This document shows, one piece after another, positions 9,324 through 18,206 of a DNA stretch of 64,000 nucleotides. Positions within the stretch are counted from its first letter, which is position 1, and each line of letters opens with the position of its first letter. The notes under the pieces were generated by a model that saw only the letters and a list, made by a program, of their open reading frames with translations, did not search any database and was not told where the DNA came from. The position numbers and the translations under genes were made by a program. This DNA comes from Acidimicrobium ferrooxidans (lineage in GTDB: Bacteria; Actinomycetota; Geothermincolia; Fen-727; Anoxymicrobiaceae), in the NCBI GenBank assembly GCA_020723485.1, contig DYIU01000003.1, positions 248,001 through 312,000 on the forward strand. The letters run 5' to 3'.

Positions 9324-9674
9324 CTACTGCTCCTTCTCGGGCCGCCCCCCGGGCGGCGCCTGTTCCGCAAGACCCATGCTGGTGCCGGTAGCTCTCTCCA
9401 CCAGCGAACGTATCTCGGCCCTTCCGAGCCCCCTGCTGCCTGCCACCGATGGCACCACCGTCACCACCGGGAGGCCGCTCTCGCCCAGCTCGGCGATATC
9501 TTCAGCCAGGAACTCGTAGACCGGCTCGGTCACGAATATGAGCGCAAAGCGGTCGAGGTCGATGCCCTTCCATATCTCCGGGGCCTGTTCCGGCTTCGGC
9601 ACGGTGAACGTCTCGAGGCCCAGGGATTTGAAACCTATTATGGATGTCTTTCCGCCGATGAAGCCGACCTTCAA
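9324..9674 (-). CDS. atpF: V/A-type ATP synthase subunit F
   Basis: This 116-residue central-stalk subunit has a CheY-like fold and modulates activity. KVGFIGGKTSIIGFKSLGLET and the IFVTEPVYEFLAEDIAEL stretch are typical. It overlaps the subunit C gene by four bases, indicating coupled translation. The last 15 residues are polar and poorly conserved. Confidence 0.9.
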   Translation of the reverse strand: MKVGFIGGKTSIIGFKSLGLETFTVPKPEQAPEIWKGIDLDRFALIFVTEPVYEFLAEDIAELGESGLPVVTVVPSVAGSRGLGRAEIRSLVERATGTSMGLAEQAPPGGRPEKEQ

Positions 9675-10726
9675 ACCTGGACCCCTCCCCTGGTGTAAGT
9701 CGAGCTCAGCCTTCGCTCTATGACCGGCGCGCTGACGCCGTGCAGTTTACCCATCAGCACTACCCGCAGGAGGGTGACCTCGTTCTCCCTCTTGAGCATG
9801 TACATGACAATCCTCTCCGGCCCGAGAGCCATGCGCCTCATGCCCGCCAGCTTCTCCAGGAGGAACTCGTCGGAGTCGCGGTCGAGGGAGGTCAGCCGCA
9901 CTTGCCTGTCTTCGGAGTGCAGGACCTCCTCGAGCATCCCGCCGTACCTGGTCGCGAGAAGCCTCGCCGAGAACCGGTCCGGCGGGTCCCCCGCCAGGCC
10001 CACCAGCTCACTCCTGTCGAGCCTTCCGCCCGCGGCCAGGGCGTCCGCGAAGTACTCTGGCGGCTTGCCGAGGACGCGCCCCCGCAGCAGCGTCTTGAGG
10101 TTGGCTACATCTATCGCCGCCCTGGAGAAATCAACCAGCAGCCTGCTTTTCTCCTTGCCGGCGATGGCGAGGCGCTTCTCCAGGAAGACACGGTCGGCGA
10201 CCGTGTCGACCGCCCCCGGCCCGTCGATGGCGTCGCTTTCCTCTTTCAGGTCCCTGATGAGGCCTTCCCAGTACGGGCCCAGTGTCCCGCCTTCGCCCTC
10301 GACCGCGGACGCAAGTCTCTCGGTGTCGAGGCTCCCCAGCCCGGAGAGCATGGGCTCCGCGCCGGACTCGCCCCGGCTGAGCTTGAGGAAGACCTTGATG
10401 TTGTGAAAGTCGTACTTGAGATGCATGAAATCCGGGACGAACGTGCCCGCGCATATCGCGTCCAGCAGCTCGTACTGGCTCTTGAGAAAGGCCATCAGGC
10501 CCGCTTCGACCTCGGCGGCGACGGTGGCTCCTTCGAGGAAAGGCCCGTATTCGGTATCGATGAGGACCGTGATGCAGTCCTCGAAGCGCGACTCGATTAG
10601 ACGCTCGATACGCTGCCAGTTGAGCATTGTCGCCTCGTGCATCATTATCCGGCCGACGGCCGTCCCGTACCTCGGCACCCTGTTGAACGTCTTCATCGCC
10701 CGGGTCATGTCAGGTTCTATGTCCAT
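9671..10726 (-). CDS. atpC: V/A-type ATP synthase subunit C
   Basis: This subunit (351 residues from the ATG at 10724-10726) is the funnel-shaped adaptor between the central stalk and the K ring. The sequence is helix-rich, includes the DFHNIKVFLKL stretch typical of subunit C/d proteins, and sits at the standard operon position between E and F. An upstream in-frame TTG (10742-10744) would add six residues; the ATG is preferred because of its codon and the GGGCGGGA stretch before it. Confidence 0.88.
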   Translation of the reverse strand: MDIEPDMTRAMKTFNRVPRYGTAVGRIMMHEATMLNWQRIERLIESRFEDCITVLIDTEYGPFLEGATVAAEVEAGLMAFLKSQYELLDAICAGTFVPDFMHLKYDFHNIKVFLKLSRGESGAEPMLSGLGSLDTERLASAVEGEGGTLGPYWEGLIRDLKEESDAIDGPGAVDTVADRVFLEKRLAIAGKEKSRLLVDFSRAAIDVANLKTLLRGRVLGKPPEYFADALAAGGRLDRSELVGLAGDPPDRFSARLLATRYGGMLEEVLHSEDRQVRLTSLDRDSDEFLLEKLAGMRRMALGPERIVMYMLKRENEVTLLRVVLMGKLHGVSAPVIERRLSSTYTRGGVQV

Positions 10727-10754
10727 GGCAAATCCCGCCCGCAAGGCGTCACGC

Positions 10755-11357
10755 TCAGGCCCCCCCGAACAGTGTGTCCACCAGCTTCTCCTCGAGTTCC
10801 TCGCGCCTCGACTGCAATTCCGAGGCGAAGCTGCTGTTCACCTCGACGTCCCCGGAGCGGAGCACGAAACCGCCGGTCATGTCCCTGGTCTCGGCCGAGA
10901 GTGACAGGCCCGCCGGCCTGCCTGCGGCTGCCAGCGCGCGGTTGGCATCCTCGACCAGCCGGGGGCCGATGGCATCCCGGTCTCTCTCGCAGAGAAGGAC
11001 CTCGCCGGTGCCGTCAGGGGCAGCGTCTACCAGCATCCTCACGAGCAGGTCGCGGTAGCGGTCCTCAGGGAGGTTCTCGAGCTCGCTCAACGCGGCGGCA
11101 TACACGCTGTCGAGCTGGGCGCGCTTCTCCGCCAGCACCGACTTGCGCGCTTCCAGCGCCTGCAGGGTCACCCTCTGCTTCTTCTCATCCTCTGCCCTTG
11201 ACTTGAGCTCGGCGAACCTGCGCTGATAGAGCGCCTCGGCTTCCTCGTCGGCAGCCTTCAGTATCTCGTCCCTCTCCCGGGCCGCCCGCTCTCCGATTGC
11301 GTTCGCCTCCGCCCGGGCGTCTCTCAGTATCCGGGATTCGAGCTCCCTTATGCCCAT
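10755..11357 (-). CDS. atpE: V/A-type ATP synthase subunit E
   Basis: This 200-residue peripheral-stalk subunit begins MGIRELESRILRDARAEAN and has the long N-terminal helix rich in Ala, Glu and Arg (residues about 1-90), followed by a globular C-terminal domain. It pairs with subunit H/G to form the stator. The start at 11357 is set by a strong GGAGGAGAA ribosome site; the frame is open further upstream only by overlapping the K-subunit gene. Confidence 0.92.
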   Translation of the reverse strand: MGIRELESRILRDARAEANAIGERAARERDEILKAADEEAEALYQRRFAELKSRAEDEKKQRVTLQALEARKSVLAEKRAQLDSVYAAALSELENLPEDRYRDLLVRMLVDAAPDGTGEVLLCERDRDAIGPRLVEDANRALAAAGRPAGLSLSAETRDMTGGFVLRSGDVEVNSSFASELQSRREELEEKLVDTLFGGA

Positions 11358-11377
11358 TTCTCCTCCGCCCGTCCGCG

Positions 11378-11893
11378 CTACTTGGGTATCCTGGTGAAGA
11401 GGTAGATGGTGAGGATGAGGGAGAAGACCGCGTATGTCTCCACCAGCGCCGGAAGCACCATCGCCTTGCCCAGCTCCTCGGTCCTGCGGGCCACCATCGC
11501 CGAAGCGCTCGCCGCGGTAAGGCCCTGGTATATGGCGGACACCAGGCATACAAACGCCACCGGGAGGCATGAGAAGAACACCAGGAGCCCGTTCAGCCCC
11601 GTCAGCTTCGCCAGATCGAAGAATATGGTGACCAGGATGGCGGTTATCAGGCCGTAGATGCCCTGCGTTCCCGGGATGGCCAGCAGGGGCAGCAGTGAGC
11701 CGAACTTGTCCGGGTCCTCCACCAGGATGCCGCTCGCCACGTTGCTCACGTACGTGATGCCGATGGCCGAGCCCATGCCTCCCCCGATGAAGGCGACGGC
11801 CGCCCCGAAGATGGCCCACTGGAAACCGGTGAGCCCTCCCCAGGTGCTGGCCTGGGCCGCACCCTGTGCCGCTTGAGCCACAGCTCCAACCAA
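11378..11893 (-). CDS. atpK: V/A-type ATP synthase subunit K (proteolipid), two hairpins
   Basis: This 171-residue membrane rotor protein has four transmembrane helices, a duplicated two-helix hairpin. Only the second hairpin keeps the ion-binding carboxylate (Glu152 in PALVETYAVF); the first has Gln in the equivalent PGTQGIYG motif. Residues matching the Na+ ligands known in the Enterococcus hirae NtpK ring are present: Thr76, Gln77, Gln123 and Glu152. This favours Na+ over H+ as the coupling ion (inference). Confidence 0.95.
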   Translation of the reverse strand: MVGAVAQAAQGAAQASTWGGLTGFQWAIFGAAVAFIGGGMGSAIGITYVSNVASGILVEDPDKFGSLLPLLAIPGTQGIYGLITAILVTIFFDLAKLTGLNGLLVFFSCLPVAFVCLVSAIYQGLTAASASAMVARRTEELGKAMVLPALVETYAVFSLILTIYLFTRIPK

Positions 11894-11917
11894 TTGAGAC
11901 CTCCTTGCCTTGCGCCC

Positions 11918-13897
11918 TCAGGCGCCGTCTTTCTCGATAATGACTATCTTCGAGTCAACCCCCATGGGGGAGAACTCCCGGCCGCCGTCTTCGTAGAACT
12001 TCCCGAAGAACTCCACGAACTCGAGCCTCAGGGGATGTACGAAAGCGCCGAGGAGATTGATGGTCACGTTGAACGTGTGCCCGATGAGCAGGACCAGCAG
12101 GGCGAGCAGTATCCCGATGACCGGGGCCATGCCCTGGACCATGCCGGCGAGCGTGTTGACGACCCAGCCGATGACGAAAGTGGCAAGCCCCAGCGCGTAC
12201 AACCTCACGTAGGAGATCGTGTCGCCCATCCAGCCGACCACGGTGTTGTACGTCTCGTACAGGCCGTTTATCGCTTTCCCCGGGACGCTCTTCGCGCTGC
12301 GCCCCAGCAGGAGCAGCATCAGGACGACCGGCGTTATTCCTATCAGGAACGCCACCGTCGTGGGCACGACCTTGGCCAGCGCAAGTGGGACGGCGACTCC
12401 CAGTGCGATGAAGAAAAGGAACACGAGCCCCTGGTCTATGATGGCGGACAACCACTCTCCGTCCCGTATGTTGTCCCTGAACTCGACGATCGTGCCGGAC
12501 ATCATGTGTATGAGGCCAAGCGCCATGCATATTCCCATGACCGGTATCGGGTCGCGCAGCGGGTCCAGCACCGCCAGCGACTGCAGGAAGGATGGAAGGT
12601 TCTCGGGATTGATGCCGAACCAGGAGCCGGTGATCACCCCGATGACCATTGCGAACGCCCCGCCGTAAGCCATGACCAGGAGGAGGTCCTTCACGTTCCG
12701 GCCCAGGGGAAGGAACCTGCGCATAAGCAGGAAGGCCACGACTATCACCAGCCCGTAGCCCACGTCACCTATGCAGAAGCCGAAGAACGCCACGAACGAT
12801 ATGGCGATAAGCCACGTCGGGTCGTACTCGATGCCGTTCGGGATACCGTACAGCCTTGTGAGCATCTCGAACGGCCTGACCCATTTCCGGTTCTTGAGGG
12901 AGACGGGCGGGTGATCGTCCTCGCCGAGGTCTGACAGCTCTACCGCGACGCCGCCGGCTACCGTTCCGAGCGCAGACTTTGTGATCCCCTGGTTCTCCTC
13001 GGTCACCCATCCCTCTATGACCACGGTGGCCCTGGTCCTGCCGAACTGAGTCGTCAGCTGCGCGTTGCGCCGCTGGTTGACGAGGTACTCCCTGAGTATC
13101 TCTATCTCGCTCCGCTTCTCCGCGTGCGCCCTTACCCCGGTCAGCAGGATCTCCCGCCTGCGGAGCAGGGCCGCCATCTCCCTGTCGACCTGCTCCAGTC
13201 TCTCGGCGGGCTCGAGCGGGTGCCTGGGCAATGTGGCGCGCCTCGGCTTGTGCCTCGCCAGCACCTCCTCGACCGCTTCCAGGGACTCCGGGTGATAGAC
13301 GACCACGCAGCACTTGAGGTCGCCCCTCTCGCACAGCACGTCGAGGGCGCTCTCCGGCGCCTCTTCCGCGAGCTCCGAGACCGCGTCTTCGACCTCGTCT
13401 TCGGGCAGGCGCACCAGCATCATTCCGTAGATATGCGTTCCCTCGATTTCGTCCAGGTCCATCTGGAGCTCGGTCCAGTCGCTCAGGTCCTCCCGCTCCT
13501 GGGAGAGCCTGGCATGCTCCTCGTCGATAGCGGAAAGCCGCCTTTCCAGCTCACTGCACTCCTGGTACGCGAGCTCGAGGTCTATGCGCTCCGGGGCCCG
13601 GGCGAACGCCTCGAGGGTCATCGGATACTTCTCTTTGATAAGCGTCTGAAAGAAGCCGGTCTTCTGGAACCCGTACTGCTTGAAGAACCCGAGGAGGAAC
13701 TCAGTCTGCGATATGGCGTAGGTGCATCGCCTGACCTGCTCCACCTCAACTTCTTCTACCTCCCTTGGCTGGAGCAGCTCCTCCTCACTCAGGCGCTCCA
13801 CGTGGACGGTGCCTGCCTCCTGCAGGGCCTCGATGACGTCGTCCTGCACGTCCTTGTGGGCTATGATCCTTATCTTCTTGACCGGCTCGATAGCCAT
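11918..13897 (-). CDS. atpI: V/A-type ATP synthase subunit I
   Basis: This 659-residue stator membrane subunit has a soluble, partly coiled-coil N-terminal half (residues 1 to about 330) and a C-terminal half with about seven to eight transmembrane helices. The conserved Arg needed for ion release is probably the one in DTISYVRLYALGLA. Together with the K ring it forms the ion channel. It lies between H and K in the operon, the usual order. Confidence 0.95.
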   Translation of the reverse strand: MAIEPVKKIRIIAHKDVQDDVIEALQEAGTVHVERLSEEELLQPREVEEVEVEQVRRCTYAISQTEFLLGFFKQYGFQKTGFFQTLIKEKYPMTLEAFARAPERIDLELAYQECSELERRLSAIDEEHARLSQEREDLSDWTELQMDLDEIEGTHIYGMMLVRLPEDEVEDAVSELAEEAPESALDVLCERGDLKCCVVVYHPESLEAVEEVLARHKPRRATLPRHPLEPAERLEQVDREMAALLRRREILLTGVRAHAEKRSEIEILREYLVNQRRNAQLTTQFGRTRATVVIEGWVTEENQGITKSALGTVAGGVAVELSDLGEDDHPPVSLKNRKWVRPFEMLTRLYGIPNGIEYDPTWLIAISFVAFFGFCIGDVGYGLVIVVAFLLMRRFLPLGRNVKDLLLVMAYGGAFAMVIGVITGSWFGINPENLPSFLQSLAVLDPLRDPIPVMGICMALGLIHMMSGTIVEFRDNIRDGEWLSAIIDQGLVFLFFIALGVAVPLALAKVVPTTVAFLIGITPVVLMLLLLGRSAKSVPGKAINGLYETYNTVVGWMGDTISYVRLYALGLATFVIGWVVNTLAGMVQGMAPVIGILLALLVLLIGHTFNVTINLLGAFVHPLRLEFVEFFGKFYEDGGREFSPMGVDSKIVIIEKDGA

Positions 13898-13916
13898 GGC
13901 CCCTCCGCCGCCGGGG

Positions 13917-14240
13917 TCACCGTCCCTCTACCGCGTCCAGCACGGTCCTGACCGCGGCCTCGAAATTCTCCTTCGCCTTCACCTTTATCTCCTCCCGGGA
14001 GCGCTCCATCTCTTCCGTCATCTCGCCGACCTGCCGCTCCGCCTCACGCTCGAGCTCCCGGGTGAGTTCCGCGCCGTCGTTCCTGGCTCGCTCGCCCGCC
14101 GAGGATATCCTCCGGGATGCTTCCGCCCTTGCGTCGACCATCATTCGGTCGGCGGCGTCGGCCGCCTCGTCGATTATGTCCTCAGCGGCGTCCTCTGCCT
14201 GCTGGACCCTCTTTATCGCCTCGGTGGAAATTGCGCCCAC
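13917..14240 (-). CDS. ahaH: V/A-type ATP synthase subunit H/G (peripheral stalk)
   Basis: This 107-residue protein is almost entirely helical and charged (Ala/Glu/Arg heptads), matching the peripheral-stalk subunit that forms a coiled coil with subunit E. It is the first gene of the operon. The GTG start at 14238-14240 directly abuts a GGAGG ribosome site (spacing only about one base), which is unusually tight; an ATT nine bases further in would have normal spacing. The start is therefore uncertain by three codons. Confidence 0.85.
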   Translation of the reverse strand: MGAISTEAIKRVQQAEDAAEDIIDEAADAADRMMVDARAEASRRISSAGERARNDGAELTRELEREAERQVGEMTEEMERSREEIKVKAKENFEAAVRTVLDAVEGR

Positions 14241-14613
14241 CTCCTGTGTTTTTCTACAGCATGGAGTCTCACTGCAACGACATTCAGGAATGACACTGTG
14301 GGATGCCTGTCAGCGATGTAATTCCATTTCAGCATGTCACTGGCCTTCCCTGCCGTCCCGCGCTCCCACTTTCAGGGAACGCGACGCCTGACCCGTTGTC
14401 AGGGTAGGCATACCCAGGGTTTCGAGCGGCCGGTGGTCCCGGCCCGCCTCTCTCAGCCCGGTCTTGCCGTGTAAGGTACCGCGGCATGAACAAAAAACGG
14501 GCCGCGCACGTTCGCTGTTGCTGAGCAGGCGACCCTATTTTTAATATGGCGATTATACTACCGCTCGCCGATAAGACAAGTGAAATCGTAGGCTTTTTTC
14601 AGGGGCTAAGACC
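14241..14613 (-). other. 373-base gap: V-ATPase operon leader
   Basis: No gene is seen between hypB and the ATPase operon. On the minus strand the predicted promoter near 14552-14579 would give a leader of about 305 bases before ahaH. The leader holds a CATTCAGGAATG palindrome and a GC-rich segment followed by six T residues on the minus strand (14490s-14520s), but I see no convincing terminator and recognise no known riboswitch. Confidence 0.5.
14552..14579 (-). promoter_or_regulatory. Predicted V-ATPase operon promoter
   Basis: On the minus strand TTGTCT (14574-14579) and a perfect TATAAT (14552-14557) are 16 bases apart, 35 bases beyond the hypB stop. It is the best promoter-like match in the gap. 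Confidence 0.55.
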
Positions 14614-15267
14614 TCAGCCCGAAGCCTTTACCCGCTCCTTGAGCCACTCGGTCCAGGCGCCGAGCCCCTCACCTGTGCGGCAGGATATCTTGAATATCTC
14701 GACCGAGGGGTTCATCTTGCGGACGGTACCCTCGAGTACCTCCATGTCGAAATCGGTGTGCGGGATGAGGTCTATCTTGTTCACGATGAGGACGTCGCTC
14801 TCCGAGAACATCAGGGGGTACTTGATGGGCTTGTCGTGGCCCTCGGCGACCGACAGTATCATGACCTTCAGGTCCTCGCCCAGCTTGAACTCCGCCGGGC
14901 AGACCAGGTTCCCTACGTTCTCCACTATGACGAGCTGAGCGCCCTCCAGGTCCAGGCGGTTGAGCGCGGTGTTCACCTGCTTGGCCTCCAGGTGGCAGGA
15001 GCCCCCGGTGTTTATCTGGATGGCGGGGACGCCGGTCGCCGCTATGCGCTCGGAGTCCACCTTGCCCGCTATGTCCCCCTCTATGACCGCGACCTGGAGG
15101 TCGCCGGCCACTCCCTCGAGCGTCTTCATGATGAAGGAGGTCTTTCCCGCGCCAGGGCTCGCCATCAGGTTCAACATGAACGCGCCGAGCTCGTCCAGGA
15201 GCGCGCGGTTCTCACGGGCTATTATCTCGTTGGCGTCGAAGACGCCTTCCAGCACCTCGATCTCCAT
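14614..15267 (-). CDS. hypB: Hydrogenase nickel incorporation GTPase HypB
   Basis: This protein (217 residues from the ATG at 15265-15267) is the SIMIBI-class GTPase that delivers nickel to NiFe-hydrogenase precursors with HypA. The Walker A ASPGAGKT (residues 36-43), the EGDIAGKVDSERI switch region, the INTGGSCHL segment with its metal-binding Cys-His, and the NKIDLIPH guanine motif are present. It lacks a His-rich N-terminal nickel store. An ATG three codons upstream is also possible but lies too close to the GGGAGG site. No hydrogenase structural gene is in the window. Confidence 0.93.
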   Translation of the reverse strand: MEIEVLEGVFDANEIIARENRALLDELGAFMLNLMASPGAGKTSFIMKTLEGVAGDLQVAVIEGDIAGKVDSERIAATGVPAIQINTGGSCHLEAKQVNTALNRLDLEGAQLVIVENVGNLVCPAEFKLGEDLKVMILSVAEGHDKPIKYPLMFSESDVLIVNKIDLIPHTDFDMEVLEGTVRKMNPSVEIFKISCRTGEGLGAWTEWLKERVKASG

Positions 15268-15290
15268 CGGCGGCATACCTCCCGCTAGCG

Positions 15291-15632
15291 TCAGCTGATT
15301 TCTATCGACTCCACCTGGAACTCGCGTCCCGATATTATCTCGGACTTCTCGCCCTTGCACCCCGGGCACGTGAAGTCGTATTCCACGACCTCGAACTCGT
15401 CACCGCATGTCTCGCATTTCGCGATGAGCTTGGTGCGGCGGAAGTTGAGGTCTGCGCCCTCGGCTATCGTGTCCTTGCTGATGATATCGAAGTAGAACTG
15501 GACCGACTCGGGCATCACGGTGCTGAACTCGCCGAGCACCATGTTTATCGCGGTCACCTTCCCGGCCCGGTTCCTCTGCGCGTGCCTGAGGACCACCCCC
15601 AGCATGCTCTCTGTAACCGACATCTCGTGCAT
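15291..15632 (-). CDS. hypA: Hydrogenase maturation nickel chaperone HypA
   Basis: This 113-residue metallochaperone begins MHEMSVTES, where His2 is the nickel ligand, and has a zinc site formed by CETC and CPGC. It hands nickel to the hydrogenase large subunit together with HypB, whose gene follows. A GGAG ribosome site precedes the ATG, and the REP-2 element at 15644-15750 abuts that site, so the repeat forms part of the untranslated region between uppP and hypA. Confidence 0.95.
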   Translation of the reverse strand: MHEMSVTESMLGVVLRHAQRNRAGKVTAINMVLGEFSTVMPESVQFYFDIISKDTIAEGADLNFRRTKLIAKCETCGDEFEVVEYDFTCPGCKGEKSEIISGREFQVESIEIS

Positions 15633-15643
15633 ATCGCTCCTTT

Positions 15644-15750
15644 GGGGTCAGACCATTTTCGTTCCATTAGCAACATCTTCAACAGCAGTCGGCAGTATTG
15701 TGACTAAAGTCAACTAATGATGCCAATGCAACGAAAATGGTCTGACCCTA
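15644..15750. repeat. REP-2 palindrome (long variant)
   Basis: Arms of 19 bases, GGGTCAGACCATTTTCGTT (15645-15663) and its inverse (15730-15748), enclose about 66 bases. The right end supplies the TAG stop codon of uppP. The interior differs from the other REP-2 copies and shares AACATC-AACAGCAG wording with the REP-3 copy at 52.4 kb. Confidence 0.9.
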
Positions 15751-16551
15751 AACGGTCACTACTATTAGTACGACGACGGCGAGCGCTACCCTGTATATCA
15801 CGAACGGGTAGAGCGTGTGTTTCTTGAGGAACACGAGGAAGTACTTGATCACGAAGAAGCCCGTTATCGCCGATGCCAGGAAGCCGGCCGCGAAGACCCA
15901 TCCCTGCCCGTCGAAGCCGCCGCCTCGTATCATCTTCTGGCCCTGCCACAGCGCTGCCCCCCCTATCACCGGCGCGGATATCAGGAAAGCGAAGCGTGCA
16001 GCCGCCTCCCGTTCCAGGCCGTCCAGCATCCCGGCGCTTATGGTCACTCCGGAGCGCGATATGCCGGGCAGGAGGGCCACGGCCTGAGCGATACCGACGG
16101 TGCCCGCGTCCCACCACTTCAGGTCGTCGAAGCCGCGGGACCTCGAGCCCCAGAGCTCCGCGGCCACCATCAATAGCGAGCCGGTCAGGAGAAAGATGGC
16201 GACCCACCCCGGGGTGCTCAGGTGGTCCTCTCCGATGAGCGCGCCGGCGAGCCCGGCGGGGATGCTCGCCAGTATGAGCATCCAGGCGAGCTTCTGGTCG
16301 CGCCCCCAGTCGGCGGGCCGTGACCTGAACGAGGTGAAGAACCCCTTGATGAGCGCGGCCCATTCTTTCCTGAAGAACACGAGCAGCGCGAGCAGGGTCC
16401 CGACGTGAAGCGCCACATCGAAGGAGAGCCCCAGGTACTCCCACCCGAACAGGCGCGGCACGAGCACCAGGTGGCCGCTCGAGCTCACCGGAAGGAACTC
16501 GGTGAGCCCCTGGATCACGCCCAGGAAGACCGCCTGCAGCACCTCGGTCAC
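15748..16551 (-). CDS. uppP: Undecaprenyl-diphosphatase
   Basis: This 267-residue integral membrane enzyme (BacA/UppP family) dephosphorylates undecaprenyl diphosphate to recycle the carrier lipid of cell-wall synthesis. The catalytic motifs QGLTEFLPVSSSGH near the N terminus and the PGISRSG(V)T segment are intact, and about seven to eight transmembrane helices are apparent. Translation starts at a GTG at 16549-16551. The TAG stop codon lies within the TAGGGTCAG end of a REP-2 palindrome. Confidence 0.96.
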   Translation of the reverse strand: MTEVLQAVFLGVIQGLTEFLPVSSSGHLVLVPRLFGWEYLGLSFDVALHVGTLLALLVFFRKEWAALIKGFFTSFRSRPADWGRDQKLAWMLILASIPAGLAGALIGEDHLSTPGWVAIFLLTGSLLMVAAELWGSRSRGFDDLKWWDAGTVGIAQAVALLPGISRSGVTISAGMLDGLEREAAARFAFLISAPVIGGAALWQGQKMIRGGGFDGQGWVFAAGFLASAITGFFVIKYFLVFLKKHTLYPFVIYRVALAVVVLIVVTV

Positions 16552-16584
16552 CCGCCGACCACCCCGCCTTCCAGGCGGCCCGAG

Positions 16585-18081
16585 CTACACACGTTCGCGC
16601 GTCCTCGCCAGGAACTGCTCGTACTCGTAGAGCGCGGCCAGGGTCTTCGCTCCCCGCTCGGGCGAGGGATAGATGACCACCTCGCTCTGCCTCGCTAGCA
16701 TGGGGGTCACCGCCCCCGACGTGGGGAACGACACCGCGATGATAGGCTTCTGCGTCTCCTTCATCAGCCTTATCACCTCGCTGCGGTATGCCTCATCGGT
16801 CTTCAGGAGCTCCTTCAGGAAGTCGCTCGTGATGACCTTGGGCTTTATGTGGTCGCGCATAGCGTCGTCCATCACCTGCCCCTCCATCGCGAACGACTGG
16901 AAGGAGGATGTGGCGCCCATGGTCCCCAGCGTGATGATGGAATCGACGCAGTCGCAGCTCGCGACTATCTCCAGGCACTTGAAGTGCTTTGAGAGGTCGA
17001 GCGTCCCGACCAGGTCCACGGGGTTGCCGCGGCTCCAGTAAGGCGGGAGGACCGCGTCGAGCTCCCTCAGGGTCTCCTCGGGAAACGGCACCAGCTCGAG
17101 CCCGTGCTGGGCGAGCGCGTCGGCCGTTACGACGCCCCAGCCGCCGCCCCAGGTTATGACCCCGACGCGCTTTCCCTTCGGGAACGGAACGGCCGCGAAC
17201 GCCTTGGCGATGTCGAGCATCTCCTCGGTGGTGTCGGCCTCTATCATCCCGGTCTGTCTTATGACCCCGTCGAAGATGGTCTCGTCGGCGGCCAGCGCGG
17301 CGCTGTGCGAAGCGGCCGCCTGCGCCCCGGCCCTGGTCTTTCCCGCCTTGAGCACCACGATCGGCTTGCGCGGCGAGGTCTCGGCGGCCACGTCGATGAA
17401 CCTGCGCGCGTCGCGGAGGCCCTCAATATAGAGAAGTATCACCTCGGACGCCGGGTCGTCCGCGAAGTACTCCACGTAGTCCGCCGCCTTGAGGTCGGCC
17501 TCGTTCCCGATGCACACGAAGCGGGAGAAGCCCACCCCCAGCGCCCTCCCGAGGCTCAGCATCTGGGTTCCGAGGTTCCCGCTCTGGGCGGCGAAGGCTA
17601 TCTTGCCGGCAACAGGCCGGACGGGGGGCATCAGGGCGTGCAGGGAATTCGAGCCCGAGTAGATGCCCATCGTGTTCGGGCCCACCAGCCTCATGGGCGA
17701 GTCCTTCACGACGTCCATCATCTCCTGCTCCAGGCGCGTCCCCTCGCCGCCGGTCTCGCTGAATCCCCCGGATATCACGATGCACGTTTTGACGCCCTTC
17801 TCTACGCACTCGCGCACCATCGGGGTCACGTGCTCGGCCGGGATGGTGATGACGGCGAGGTCGATCTCATCGGGGACGTCCTTGATCGACTTGAAGACCG
17901 GTCGCTCGAGTATCGTCTCTTCCTTCGGGTTTATCGGGTACAGCTTACCCTTGTAGCCGCCGGCGAGGATGTTCGCGGGCACGATGTAGCCCCACTTCGC
18001 CATGGATTTGCTCGCCCCGATTATCGCAACCGACCTGGGCTCGAACAGGTAGTTCAGTCTTTCGCTCAGTATCTCACTCAT
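16585..18081 (-). CDS. Acyl-CoA synthetase (ADP-forming) alpha-type protein
   Basis: This 498-residue protein has the CoA-binding Rossmann domain (PRSVAIIGASKSMAKWG at the N terminus) and two succinyl-CoA-ligase-like domains. The phospho-acceptor His is probably His259 in AASHSAALA. This is the alpha half of ADP-forming acetyl/acyl-CoA synthetases. The ATP-grasp beta half is neither fused nor adjacent, so either beta lies elsewhere or the protein has another role. The full set would make ATP from acyl-CoA, which fits an amino-acid fermenter. A GGAGGAAG site precedes the ATG. Confidence 0.85.
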   Translation of the reverse strand: MSEILSERLNYLFEPRSVAIIGASKSMAKWGYIVPANILAGGYKGKLYPINPKEETILERPVFKSIKDVPDEIDLAVITIPAEHVTPMVRECVEKGVKTCIVISGGFSETGGEGTRLEQEMMDVVKDSPMRLVGPNTMGIYSGSNSLHALMPPVRPVAGKIAFAAQSGNLGTQMLSLGRALGVGFSRFVCIGNEADLKAADYVEYFADDPASEVILLYIEGLRDARRFIDVAAETSPRKPIVVLKAGKTRAGAQAAASHSAALAADETIFDGVIRQTGMIEADTTEEMLDIAKAFAAVPFPKGKRVGVITWGGGWGVVTADALAQHGLELVPFPEETLRELDAVLPPYWSRGNPVDLVGTLDLSKHFKCLEIVASCDCVDSIITLGTMGATSSFQSFAMEGQVMDDAMRDHIKPKVITSDFLKELLKTDEAYRSEVIRLMKETQKPIIAVSFPTSGAVTPMLARQSEVVIYPSPERGAKTLAALYEYEQFLARTRERV

Positions 18082-18142
18082 CTATCTTCCTCCAGCGTTC
18101 ACATTCACATATGTGCGGGCCCCGGCGCGCCAGCCGCGTCGA

Positions 18143-18204
18143 GTGCAACAAATGAACTGACCCCATGTTGCAAATGCAACAAAATGACCTGACCCCGATT
18201 TTGC
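18143..18204. repeat. Degenerate REP-1 arms in direct orientation
   Basis: Two imperfect copies of the REP-1 right arm (18143-18171 and 18172-18204) stand head to tail instead of inverted. The second differs from the 3.8-kb copy by a few bases. It ends three bases from the stop of the glycosyltransferase gene. Confidence 0.8.
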
Positions 18205-18206
18205 GT

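Noticed and set aside
14480-14530. Intrinsic terminator in the V-ATPase leader
   Set aside because: There is a six-T run on the minus strand but the stem before it is only about four pairs, too weak to call.
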